A stretch of 64,000 nucleotides of DNA from Topomyia yanbarensis (Eukaryota; Arthropoda; Insecta; Diptera; Culicidae). Below the pieces are notes generated by a model that saw nothing but the letters and a program-made list of their open reading frames with translations, searched no databases and was not told the origin of the DNA. A program made the translations under genes and the position numbers. Shown here in pieces: positions 36,168 to 50,046 of this stretch (its first letter is position 1; each line of letters starts with the position of its first letter). Location of the stretch: the NCBI RefSeq assembly GCF_030247195.1, contig NC_080672.1, positions 12,958,001-13,022,000 of the forward strand. Direction: 5' to 3'.

Positions 36168-36476
36168 CAGCTGTCAAATCAGCAGATACATAAGCTTATA
36201 GATTAGGAGCAGGGTGGCCAGATTGAATTCCTTAATATTGGTAGACTCACTAAAAGTTTATCGATAGTTATCAGTAGCCCTTAGTATTGTTCCAAAATCG
36301 TAATGTTAACATAGAATTGCAAAATATTGACAAATGACCCTTTGAAGGAATTTAAAAATGTTGTTAAATTTTGGACCGTTCAGACACTTTATACATAGAC
36401 TAGCGAAGTGTTAAAACTGCAGCTAAACAGTGTCAAAAAGTGCAGCCAAACGAGCATAAGGGTTTTGTGAGGGGAA

Positions 36477-36650
36477 CCCAGTTAAACTCATTCCGGAACC
36501 GGTTCGGATTTCTGAATGGAGTCATTATGGATTCCAGATCAAATGCAACAACCGATTCCGACTCAGAATCGGTTGTTGCATTTGATTTGGATTCCATACT
36601 GACTTCATTCAGGATTCCGAATCAAATTCCGAATGGTTTGACCGAGAAGT
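36477..36650. repeat. Small palindromic repeat, CCCAGTTAA family, copy 1
   Basis: Inverted arms centred near 36560, with the core CAACCGATTC...GAATCGGTTG and left end CCCAGTTAAACTCATTCCGG. The right terminus is truncated. Copy 2 at 41292-41459 shares the core and left end. Confidence 0.55.
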
Positions 36651-40540
<3,890 letters not shown>

Positions 40541-40774
40541 CTCGACAAACATATGATTACGGCTTAAAAGCCAACTATCAAAATTCTCTTTGATAGGAAA
40601 TTCCGGACAAACCGTTACTGGCTAAACACAGTTCATAGGAGTGAATGAAAGAGAAAACTTTTCTCATTTGTTTACTACTAATATCTGTGATTGGCGAGTA
40701 ACGTTTTGTCCGGAATTTTTTTCAAAGACAATTTTGACAGTTGGCTTTTAAGCCGTAATCATATGTTTGTCGAG
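40541..40774. mobile_element. MITE with CTCGACAAACATATG ends, copy B
   Basis: Same family as 22997-23231: ends CTCGACAAACATATGATTACGG and complement, 234 bp, central GAGAAAACTTTTCTC. Flanked by AATT (40537-40540 and 40775-40778), different from the ATGT of copy A, which shows the 4-bp duplications are target-derived. Confidence 0.8.
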
Positions 40775-41291
40775 AATTTATTTGAAAACAAAAAAAAACT
40801 GGTGGGCCCCCTGATTGCAAAGATAAATTTGGTTTTTCAAGCATCCTTTTTATTACAGAGGTTCCAGTTTTTTTTGAAAGCATTATTGGCAACGCTGCTC
40901 TGCATGCAGTAGACTGGCTAATTGTTTTTCCTCGTCGCTTTGAAAATATTTATGAAAATCAGTTTTGGTGATTTTTATAGAAATCATTCATAATTCGTAA
41001 ATGATTGCAAAATTTGTAAACACTTTTTGATCGACTTGTGCAAAATTGTGTAACCCCAGTACAATGACATTTATTTACTCTCACTTCAGTCTAAAAAAAA
41101 AATTGCAGCGCTCCCTACTTTTTGTTAACAAACCGAAATTAAAACATCAAATTGAGGTTTTGTAAGTTTCTCCATTAAAAAAAACAGTTTCGGTTTGGGT
41201 CGGCTATTTACTAAATTTAATCGATTGTTGCCCCGTTCAACTACACTAGCAACAATCCTGATCTAGTGATTTGGTATCTCACAGAAAACTT
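40775..41291. other. No recognised gene
   Basis: AT-rich spacer between two small elements. No feature recognised. Confidence 0.4.
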
Positions 41292-41459
41292 CCCAGTTAA
41301 GCTCAGCCGGAAATGAACCGGAATTCTGGCTGGTTCCAGTTCGTATTCCGGCTCTAGTGACACAACCGATTCTAGTTAGAATCGGTTGTTGCACTGGAGC
41401 CGGAATACGAACTGGAACCAGCCAGAATTCCTGTTCATTTCCGGCTGAACTTTACTGGG
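41292..41459. mobile_element. Small palindromic element, CCCAGTTAA family, copy 2
   Basis: 168 bp, almost entirely a hairpin: CCCAGTTAAGCTCAGCCGG at the left, complement of CCCAGTAAAGTTCAGCCGG at the right, core CAACCGATTCTAG...GAATCGGTTG. No clear target duplication. Non-coding. Confidence 0.7.
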
Positions 41460-42099
41460 CTAATGCTTCACACAATTAACCATTCATCTGTCAAAATATC
41501 AAATGGTTCGCATTCCGAGTTAAATTCAACCATTTGAGATAAAATAACTTTCGAACTGTCAAATTTTAACTAAAAGTTAAAAAAATTCGCCAAATGGTTC
41601 ACAGCCTTAGAAGATAGACCTAGGCACAAGTGCAGTAAAATAATCATAGTAGCCCGTGTTTTTGTTTTGTTGAACACTATGGCTTTTCTTGGCACATTGT
41701 GGCACAGGCTAGCAAGCCGTACAAGGAAATTACAACTTGGTTTGGGCAAAGCGGTTCACCTCTTGATACTGTATGAATCGAAAAATCATAATGATAATTT
41801 ACGCAGTCCGTGATTTTGAAAGCTTTGTGAATAATGGCCGAAATTTGGTATACACTACAGAATATTTTTTTCAGTGGCGTAGTAAGAAAATTTTTCGGGG
41901 GGGGATATGAATTTTTTTTTAGTATATATATAAAAAAATGTTCAAAAACTTTGTGAGCAGGAAAAAATGTTCAAAAACCAACTCAGGGAACGGGTTTGGG
42001 TAGTCAAGATAGGAAAGCTAGTTGTTGGTATAGAATTAATGCTCTTCCCCTACGAGGACAATCTGGGCGGCAAACTTCAGACTGTCTAATTTACTGAGC

Positions 42100-43060
42100 C
42101 CTTCAGTTCCCTTGTGCCATTCAGTACCACTTCCTCGTTGAGCTTCCGACTGGTTCGCGAACTACTCGGTCTAGTCCCCGACGATAGATCTAGCCTACTC
42201 CGACGAAAAGTTCCCCGGCGAGAGAAGTTCGAGCCAACCAGCCAGGTGCTGTCAGTTCGGCGATTCCGGTAAAGTAGGGGTTTGCTGGAGCTCCGGCGCG
42301 ACTGGTGGTGTATCGTCGCGGTCTACGCGGTCTCGTTCCCGGCGGTGAATCTGACTGTAAGCTGACGGAGAGGTCCCAGACGAAAGAAGTTCTCCCGATA
42401 CCGATTCTTATTTGGTTTCAGTACTACAACTTCTTGAGCCCTTTGGCTCCGTAGCCGGTGCCATTTAGCACCGCAACTCCTTTAAACCATTTAGTTCACT
42501 TCTTGGGCCATTTAGCACTACTTCCTTGATCCATTCAGTCCTCGACTTGTTCGCGAACAACTCGGTCTGGTCCCCGACGATGGACCTGACCTACTCCGAC
42601 AGAGAATTCCCCGGCGAGAGAAGTTCTCCCGAGATCGAGCCAATCAGCTAGCTGCCGAGGTCAGTTCGGCGATTCTGGTGAAGCAGGGTATCCGGTGCAC
42701 TGGTGCGCCGATGACCCGCGACTAGTGGTGTTTCGTCGCTGTCTACTCAGTCTAGACGGCGAATCTAGCTTACGCTAACGGAGAGTTCCCTGGCGAAAAA
42801 AGTTTTCCCAATATCGATTCTTCTTTAGTTTACGCTATTTTTCTATCGGAACAACCGGTGGGGTGCCGTGGTCGTTCTGGCTATTCATTCCGAGTGGAGC
42901 GTGACGTCCGGTTCGCTGGCGTTTCGACGACTCATACTCGCTGCTCTGTTGCAGTCTACTCGACTAGTCCTTGGCGGTGAATCTAGCTTATTCCTGCGGA
43001 GAGTTCCCTGGCGGTGATTGCTCTCCCGAAACCGTTGTTCGATGTCCATTCCGCTGTAAG
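42100..43060 (-). repeat. Degenerate tandem repeats, LINE 3' UTR
   Basis: GC-richer block with two to three imperfect units of about 400 bp (each with GAGTTCCCyGGCG-AGAAGTTyTCCCG-type words, CTCGGTCTGGTCCCCGACG, TCAGTTCGGCGATTC), at about 42120-42390, 42500-42790 and 42890-43040. It lies directly 3' of the minus-strand reverse transcriptase and is best read as its repeat-bearing 3' UTR. Confidence 0.5.
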
Positions 43061-43077
43061 ACGGTCATGATCTACAT

Positions 43078-43313
43078 CAGCGGTTCTCAACCTTTTTCGT
43101 ACCACGGACCCCTTAGATATCACACTGGGTTGCTGCGGACCCCCCACAGATAAACATCAATTTTGTATGCTATCAATATGTTATTTTCAATTTGTTAGGA
43201 AACAAGATTTGAAATTTCAATATGCACTCGGAAAATATATTTCTCTTTGCGGACTCCCAGCAATGACATCGCGGCCCCCTAGGGGCCCGCGGACCCCAGG
43301 GTGAGAAGCACTG
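43078..43313. mobile_element. hAT-like MITE, CAGCGGTTCTCAACC ends, nested
   Basis: 236 bp with ends CAGCGGTTCTCAACCTTTTT and complement of CAGTGCTTCTCACCCTGG, flanked by exact ATCTACAT (43070-43077 and 43314-43321). The phrase 'GGTTCTCAACC...ACGGACCCC' is a terminus known from hAT families in very distant animals. Inserted in the LINE 3' UTR. Confidence 0.88.
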
Positions 43314-43321
43314 ATCTACAT

Positions 43322-46060
43322 CATATCTCTGTTTACGGCGTTACGCGTCTTTACGAGGCTTGTCATTCTGTAGGCTACATTATTCGGGTTGATGTCCGGT
43401 CCTCCCGTTTTAAGTAGCTCCCTGCACGTCACTTCAAACCTCGGACATTCAAAGACTCTCCTCGGACATTCAAAGACTTCAAAACTCGGACATTCAAAGA
43501 CGCTCCGGTGTCTCCTCGATGTTCACACACTCCAGGCACAGTGTTGACGTTGCGTACCCACACCGATGAAGATACTCCTTAAGCAGCCGTGGCTCGGTAG
43601 GAGCTGTTTCAGGTGGAAGGTCATCTCTCCGTGCTTTCTATTGATCCACGTCGACAGGTTTGGATGAGCCGGTAGGTCCACTTTCCTTTCTCCGTATTAT
43701 CCCATTCCTGCTGCTACGTCACCATCGAATCGATACTCATCATCTTCCTCACGTTTCTGACGTTTCATTGATTGTAGCTCTTGATATCCTCCGTCAGGGT
43801 AATGCAGATGGGGATCATCTCGGCGTCAAGGCATACTGCCTCCGGTACGCAATCGCAACTCATACGACCAGCAGTCGAAGCGTCCAGTACAGCTTTTCGC
43901 GGTTTCACTTGGTTTTCAGCGCCGCACCCCAAGCAGGAGCCCCATATCGCAGTATCGATGACGAAACACTAGATAAAAACCCGACATTTCGCATGTGTAA
44001 TCAACGTGGTTGTTAAAGCTCAATCAGCCGTCGATTATCACTCCCAATTGTTTCAGTGCACGCTTCGATGCATTCACATGCCCTTCGATGGTGATCTGTA
44101 TCCGCTGAACCGCTTTGCAGTTGCTGTCCAACAACAAATCCGTCTTGTAGTGAGCCATTTGCAGCTTGACCTGTTCATCCAGCTCTCGATCGCATAGATT
44201 GTGTCCGTCGCCGACACCTCCATTTCTTCAAGTGTCTCACCGTTAGTGATACATCGTCCACGAAACCAACGATTTTCACTTTCCTGGGTAGCCGCAGTGT
44301 TAAGACCCCACACTGATAGAATATATTCGTAAATCGCTAGGAATTAATTTCGTACAAACAACTTTCATAAAATATACGAATTTTTCCTACATATGATGAA
44401 TCGTTCGTAGTTCTTTCGAAACACTTTTACTTTATATTGCGAGTTTTTCGTGAAAACCGCGAAATGACTTTCGTTGGCTTATTACGAAACAGCTTCATTC
44501 AGCAAACGAGTCGTTCGCTGTTATATACGAATATCTTTATAATATTTACGAGCACCATTCGTCAAACCGTCCACATCAAAAGAGCAATATGGAGCAATTG
44601 TTGCTATACGTCAGATAATTGTTATTGTCTGACTATTTAGTAGTCGTATCCGTGTCCTCCGGTTGCAGGCAGATTTCCTGAACCTCTTTCGCTTCCAGTT
44701 GATTCAGAATCTGGAGCAGTACAGAATCAGTTGAGCCGTCGCGAACTGCTCGTTGATTTTGTATGAATAAGTTTGAGTTTTTCTCTGCCGGAGCAATATC
44801 GGTGCTGTCAAACATCGATCCTAAAAGATCGAATGCGACCAACGAAATCGTTTGTAATATACATAAACGTTTATTAAAATAAACGAAACTTTCGTTCATC
44901 AAGCGGCCATTTCCTTGAATCACAATAAAATCGAATTGGCCAGATCGATTTTTTTAAATAAAAAAAAAAACATCGATCTTAAAAGATCGACTGAAAACAA
45001 TAAGAGGCCAATAAATACGAAAACTTTTCTAAAATAAACGAAAAGATTTCGTGCGACGAAATCGTTCGTAATATACACAAACGATTATTAAAATAAACAA
45101 AACATTTCATTTCATTCACGAAAAATAATGTCGTTATCAACGATATCATTCGTGCAGTGTACATTAAATGTGTAAAATTTACGAAAGCTTTCGTTCACCA
45201 TACGGCCATTCTCGTTCATGAAATGAACGAAAATTACTATTTACAATGCACGAAAATACTTCGTTGCAGAAAACGACGAATGAATTCGTGCATTGCATGA
45301 TTTATTATATTCACGAATTTATGTTATCAGTGCATCTTACATCCCATTCCAAAGTGTTTGACAGAGAATGGAGCCCTGAGTAACGCCCGCTGCGACTCGC
45401 ATTGCCTTCTGCCCTTTTGTTCGTCTGGTACAGCAGCGCTCTACTCTGGAAGTAGCTCTTCAGGATCTGGGTCATTCTTTTATGCCACGCTGCGGCATTG
45501 GTCTATTCGAGGCTGGATGGCCCGGTGACTTCCCTGACTTTGGCAGCAACATCAGTTTCTGTACCTTCCTCATTTCGGGGATTACTATCGTCTAAAGACT
45601 TCAGCAGTAGCATCCTGAACATGTCCGGATATGCCAGGATCGCAGCTTTCAGCGCCACGGTTGGTATTCCATCCGGACAGGGGGTTTTCTTTGATTTTAG
45701 TCACATCGACGCGTCTTTGAGCTCGTCGTTAGTCACTTGCCACTCGACTGTGTTACCTCCTTCTTCTTCGCCGTACAGTGTCGGTGACCAGGTAGTTGAA
45801 TCGTGATTTGGGAAGAGACCCTCAACGATTATCTTTAGCTGACATTTTTCAGCGGACATATTTCAGCCGGTGTCGACGGACCCTCGTCTTCGTCATGACG
45901 ACTCAGTACGCGCCCCAGGGATTGGCGTTGCGCAGCTACTTATGGCAATTGGCTTGCTAAGCTTGATCTCCCGTTTTAAAGAGTCCCTACCTTCTAGATA
46001 CGTCGCTTGCGCTTCTTTCTCACTCTCCAATATTGCGCTCTGAGCCCGCCTGTTAATGAC
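43322..46060 (-). pseudogene. Degenerate jockey-like LINE reverse transcriptase, interrupted
   Basis: Reading leftward from 46060 in mixed frames: 'ESEKEAQATYL', 'SKKTPCPDGIPTVALKAAI' (RT block with PDGIP), 'GLFP', 'ASVSSG..'-type region, 'SSLE' and, after the insertion at 44311-45332, 'LRLPRKVKIVGFVDDVSLTV' (block with the FADD box, here FVDD), 'ETIGSDNRRLIELNNHVDYTC' and further C-terminal scraps to about 43330. Many stops and shifts; dead. Orientation and order (N-terminal at the right) are consistent throughout. Confidence 0.65.
44311..45332. mobile_element. CACTG-ended element (EnSpm/CACTA-like candidate), 1.02 kb
   Basis: Ends CACTGATAGAATATATTCG (44311) and complement of CACTGATAACATAAATTCG (to 45332), flanked by CA on both sides (44309-44310 and 45333-45334). 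Interior has many ACGAA/TTCGT words in both orientations near both ends and one open minus-strand frame (44633-44923) without a recognised domain. Removing it with one CA rejoins the LINE reverse-transcriptase frame (…WNGM, stop, DGVLTLRLPRK). Confidence 0.6.
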
Positions 46061-47600
46061 CTATTCTAACTACTCTAATGCTGGATATATCGAAATTAAA
46101 AAAAATCAAACTATTTTGTTTTGACAAATAAAGGTAAATGTTTGTTTTATGATTTTAGTACTATGACGCAATTGAAAAAGTTGTCAAATTAAGTCAAATT
46201 AAGATAAAAGGTTGAAAGCATTCGAAACTATCGGCTATTGTCAGTCCATCGCAGGTGGATACTCATCCGACCGCGTCCGACCGTTGGTTTGAGAGCAATT
46301 TAAAAATTGTAGTTTTTACATAATTTTGGTGCTTTTTATAAAACATTATAAGAAACTATAAGTCTTATTTAACTGAATCGCCTGCTAAGATTTCTATCAG
46401 TTTCGTAAATTGTTTACCGTTTGTAATAGTCATAAATTTTCGATGAAAAAGCCTCACCTCCCTCCCTCCTCACCTTTTCAAACCAGCGGTAAAACTTGTA
46501 GATGAGGAACAAAGAGTCATCGAGGAATGTTAACGATACACACTTTTCTTTAGTATAAAGTAGCACTTCCGAAACAATTTTTTTTTCACTTTTGTTCATA
46601 GTTGATAAACTGAAAGTGTTTTTTCAGCACAAAATCGTCATCTCCACAACCATTTCGGCCAGTGCAAAAACACCCAACCTGCCACCGTTGGCAATCAGCG
46701 ACTACGACAAAAACGACACAGAACTGCAATTTTGGTTTTGTTTCGTACTTTTTCATATATGTTTTTACTATGCTTTACCTGTTCACTCATAATTAACGAT
46801 TATTTTAGTTTCCTTTGAAAAAGGCCGCCAAATACGGTCGAAACGTCGGGCAGTTTTAAAAACAATTCGTTTGCTCAAGTTAAATTGACTGAGAAAGCCG
46901 TAAATATTCACAGATAACATAACAAGTTTTGGAATGGTCATCAATAAAACAAGGTAATGTATGTATTGTCTCCAATGTACAAATATAATTTAGAAAATTA
47001 CATTTGTTAGAAAATCGTCCAACTAATGTTACTATAGCTACCATTCACAATGGTTTCGTTTAGGTTGAGTTTTTGACGAAATATTAGAAGAAAACAAATT
47101 TCACACTGTTAAGTGGATTTTTTATGAAAAATGTGCTTAAGATCAAATATTTAAGCTTCTCTTGAATTATAATTGCAAAATAATATATATAACAGCAGAA
47201 AATAATTTTGTCCGGGTTTTCGGCCTAATAACCCCATGCGCCGTCTACTGCATGGCCCTAGTTTTCGTGATATTGTCTTGTTAGATCAGCCTATCAACGT
47301 ACTTGATTCCGTTGTTCGCCGAAGTAACTCAACAACGTCCTTCTTCGTGCTGCAGCAGGGTTATATTGGCTGATGCGGCAGCGAATCGCCTGGTGGTCTC
47401 TATGGGGATACTTCTCTCACACTCTCCAGTCCATGTACGCCGTCAGTCAAGGACTACAAAACGTGGCGAAATTTCTCTCGGTAGCGATATCCGTTTCGTG
47501 AACCATTAAGCTCCTAGCTCCTCGCTTGTTATAGTCCTCGGAGGTCGGGCTGGCCTCCACAACGTGCCGACAGGTAGGTGTCGAGTCTGCAGCGAATTTT
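46061..47600 (-). other. LINE 5' remnants and unknown DNA
   Basis: 47220-47580 is GC-richer and on the minus strand reads as scrambled LINE-like protein in several frames, without a clear endonuclease box. 46800-46850 contains a short GGCCGCCAAATACGGTCGAAACG motif (written here in two joined parts: GGCCGCCAAATACGG and TCGAAACGTCGG) discussed under findings. The rest is AT-rich with no gene. Confidence 0.3.
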
Positions 47601-47782
47601 CAATACAAGGAATAATTTTCACAAGATAACTTTTGCAAATGAAACTTTGAGAATTTCATTTTAAATATTAGGTATATTTTTGTTTAACATATTCAATTTT
47701 TTCAAATTTCTCCAAAATATTTCGGGGGGGGGTTTCGTCCCCAAAACCCCCCCCCCCCCGCTACTACGCCACTGATTTTTTT

Positions 47783-48945
47783 ATCTTGAATTAGTTGATC
47801 ATTTTAATAGAAAGACGTATACGAATTACATTATTACCTCATCAGGTGGATGGCATACAGGATGTTTAACAAAATTTCAATTTTTCCAATAAATCCAGAA
47901 GATCCGAAACGTTTATACCTGTTTTAAATTGTTTATTTAAATCGCTAGTTGTTAGTCCGGTCGCTTCTCCCCTATGAGGATTGGTGTAGCGTCCGAAAAG
48001 AGTACGTTCCTGACACTTGATTCGGTTTCTTATTAAGGCTCAATTGAAATATATAAAAAATGAACCATGTCGAGAATAATAAAGAGTACTGTTTTCAATT
48101 TCCGTGGGCACCTTGGCACTTGATTGGAATCTATACTGTGCATTTCTTAGCCTCATGGATTTTTCTGTTGACCCTTAACAGTCGAGTGAAAGGTACAATT
48201 CCAGGTTTTGTTGAATGGTAACGGGAAATCTTCTTAGTTTACCGTACAGGACCCATTCATCGATTACTATTATATAGGATGATGAGTCCATTTTCGCCAT
48301 GGTTTCTATTGTCACCCTACCCATTTGAAACCGTTGGATAGAGCAGTGTCTGCCATCTTTGTTCAACGCATTGAGTCAAATGGTAGCGCAACAATAGTGG
48401 CACTCGATTCGAGTTTTGTTGCGTTGTTGATGTGAATTTTTAGGCATTCCATTGATCGTAGGCCGAGAAATTAATGGATTAGTGAGGAAAAAAAATGGAC
48501 ACTTTACCCTTTAACAAAATTATTCTAAATACATGATAAACATCTAATATTTAAGATTGACAGGGTACGTGACAATTTTTTGTAAAAAAGACATGTTTTA
48601 GAAAAATTATACCAGTGTATCATATCTGCAATGAATGGTTCATAATATATTTTCTGTCATAACATATGGGAATTTATAATTATTTAATTAAAAATCGTCT
48701 TTTCTTTGTTGTTGTTGATGGAGAAAATTCAAATTTTGCATATTGAAAAGTAAAAAAAAAGAGTAGGCGCTGCGTAGCTGCAACGGAAAAATATGCCTTA
48801 GCAACTAGAACTAACGCTGTATAAGTAAAACAAAATGATTTGTAAAACGTGCATCTCCAGTGGAGTGTGTGAAATGAACGAATTTCGAAGAATATAAGTC
48901 CTTCTCCCCACCGGTAGGCAGGTGAGTCCCGTTGTCCATTGCAGC
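47783..48945. other. No recognised gene
   Basis: AT-rich spacer; short ORFs only, no motif. Ends at the duplication of the next hAT-like element. Confidence 0.4.
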
Positions 48946-49230
48946 CAGGGCCGGCGTTACACTTTTAGCACGAGTGGGTAGTAAGCATAGGGTGAGGGTA
49001 ATAGAATAGGGATTTGTCTCATTTTCAAAATGCACACGCTTGCATTACATTTACATTAAATCACTTGCAGTGTGTTTGTGCAAATGAAGTTGTCATGTAG
49101 TGCCCGAGATACATACGTGGCAGATTTCAAATTTATGAAAATGTCCAAAATTTCGAGTGGGTAATTACCCACTCGGTTATTTTCGAGTGGGTAGTACTAC
49201 CCATACTCCCCACGCTATTCGCAGGCCCTG
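48946..49230. mobile_element. hAT-like MITE, CAGGGCCGGCG family, copy 2
   Basis: 285 bp, ends CAGGGCCGGCGTTAC and GCAGGCCCTG, flanked by exact ATTGCAGC (48938-48945 and 49231-49238). Contains GAGTGGGTAGTACTACCC and a mirrored ACCCACTCG block, as in copy 1 (inverted relative to it). Non-coding. Confidence 0.88.
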
Positions 49231-49774
49231 ATTGCAGCTCGTTCAAATTGACTGAACTAACATTGGCCCAGCTGTCTGGTGGCTGAAATCTCTCGCAGTA
49301 TTTCAGCAAAGAATTGACCCACTGGGTTTCTGTTCCCCAAGTCGTAAGAGGCGACTAACAACCGCTGTGCTGTCAAATGGTGAGATAACGTCGTACTCAC
49401 AGGTTTCCTATCTCATGCCTACACGTTAGTCTATCGATGACATTCGATCGTTAGACCGGCGTCGGCTGGGTGCTAACAGCATCGGAATGAGAGGGTGGGC
49501 CTCAAAACCCGAACCGTAAAATTTATGCCCCAATCCAAGGTGTGACGTAACCCGTGCCGAGGCATCAACACTTCGAACCCCAACTCTACGTAAAACAAGG
49601 ACTGGAATCCGAAGTGTTGACAAATACCAAACCGAGCACGGAGCCTGCGGGGAACCAGCATGCACCCCACAGTATTTTTGCCCTTACCCTGTCAAGCGGG
49701 GCTCCGACAGGGTTGACTTTCTTTCTCTAGCTATTCGTGGGAACAAAACGGTAAACACTAAGAACTCTGTAAAC

Positions 49775-49996
49775 ATGAGTTTGGAGGAGATTGTGGCGAT
49801 GGAGGTGGATGAGGAGAGGGATTGCGTGGAAAGCAAACTTGGAGAGCTGCTGAATAGCGGCTCTTTGGAGGATGATGTGTCCTGCACTTCGTTCATTCTC
49901 AACTCTCCAGATAGAGACGAGGATCGGACAGTGACTAGGGAGGGCACAGACCGGTCCGGCGGAGCAACCTTCGTTTTGGCAAGGCTTCGAGGATAA
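49775..49996 (+). CDS. LINE ORF1 N-terminus, 73 aa
   Basis: Begins MSLEEIVAMEVDEERDCVE, is strongly acidic, and stops at 49994-49996 after FVLARLRG. No zinc knuckle is reached. It is assigned to a LINE because it is followed, across the insertion, by an endonuclease start on the same strand, and preceded by a conserved-looking leader. Either truncated by a nonsense codon or only an upstream segment of ORF1. Confidence 0.45.
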   Translation: MSLEEIVAMEVDEERDCVESKLGELLNSGSLEDDVSCTSFILNSPDRDEDRTVTREGTDRSGGATFVLARLRG

Positions 49997-50046
49997 AACA
50001 AAAGGAACAGGAAGAATTCGGCACTTAAGCGGAGTGGCGAAGAAAC

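Larger units (their letters stand above)
33632..36219. mobile_element. PIF/Harbinger transposon, two convergent genes, about 2.6 kb
   Basis: Bounded by related ends: GGCCCTGCTACTTTA at 33632 and, reading inward from 36219, GGCCACCCTGCTCCTAA; both ends also carry TGATTTGACAGC further in. Flanking trinucleotides GGA/AGA are compatible with the 3-bp duplication of this superfamily but do not match exactly. It carries the two genes typical of Harbinger: a Myb/SANT-MADF-like DNA-binding protein (plus) and a DDE transposase (minus), convergent around a small palindrome. Both genes have nonsense codons. Confidence 0.7.
41872..47774. mobile_element. 5.9-kb hAT-like element, CAGTGGCGTAG ends, composite
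   Basis: Ends CAGTGGCGTAGTAAG (41872) and CTACTACGCCACTG (to 47774), flanked by ATTTTTTT (41864-41871 and 47775-47782). The duplication is low-complexity but the terminal repeat is strong. Runs of G and C lie just inside both ends. Filled by a degenerate minus-strand LINE (3' UTR, RT) with two more insertions. No hAT transposase seen; the original element was probably short. Confidence 0.7.

Noticed and set aside
43660..44016. Plus-strand ORF of 118 codons
   Set aside because: Antisense to the degenerate LINE reverse transcriptase, which has recognisable blocks on the minus strand.
41872..47774. Autonomous hAT transposase inside this element
   Set aside because: All coding relics inside belong to a LINE or to nested elements; no hAT signature found by eye.
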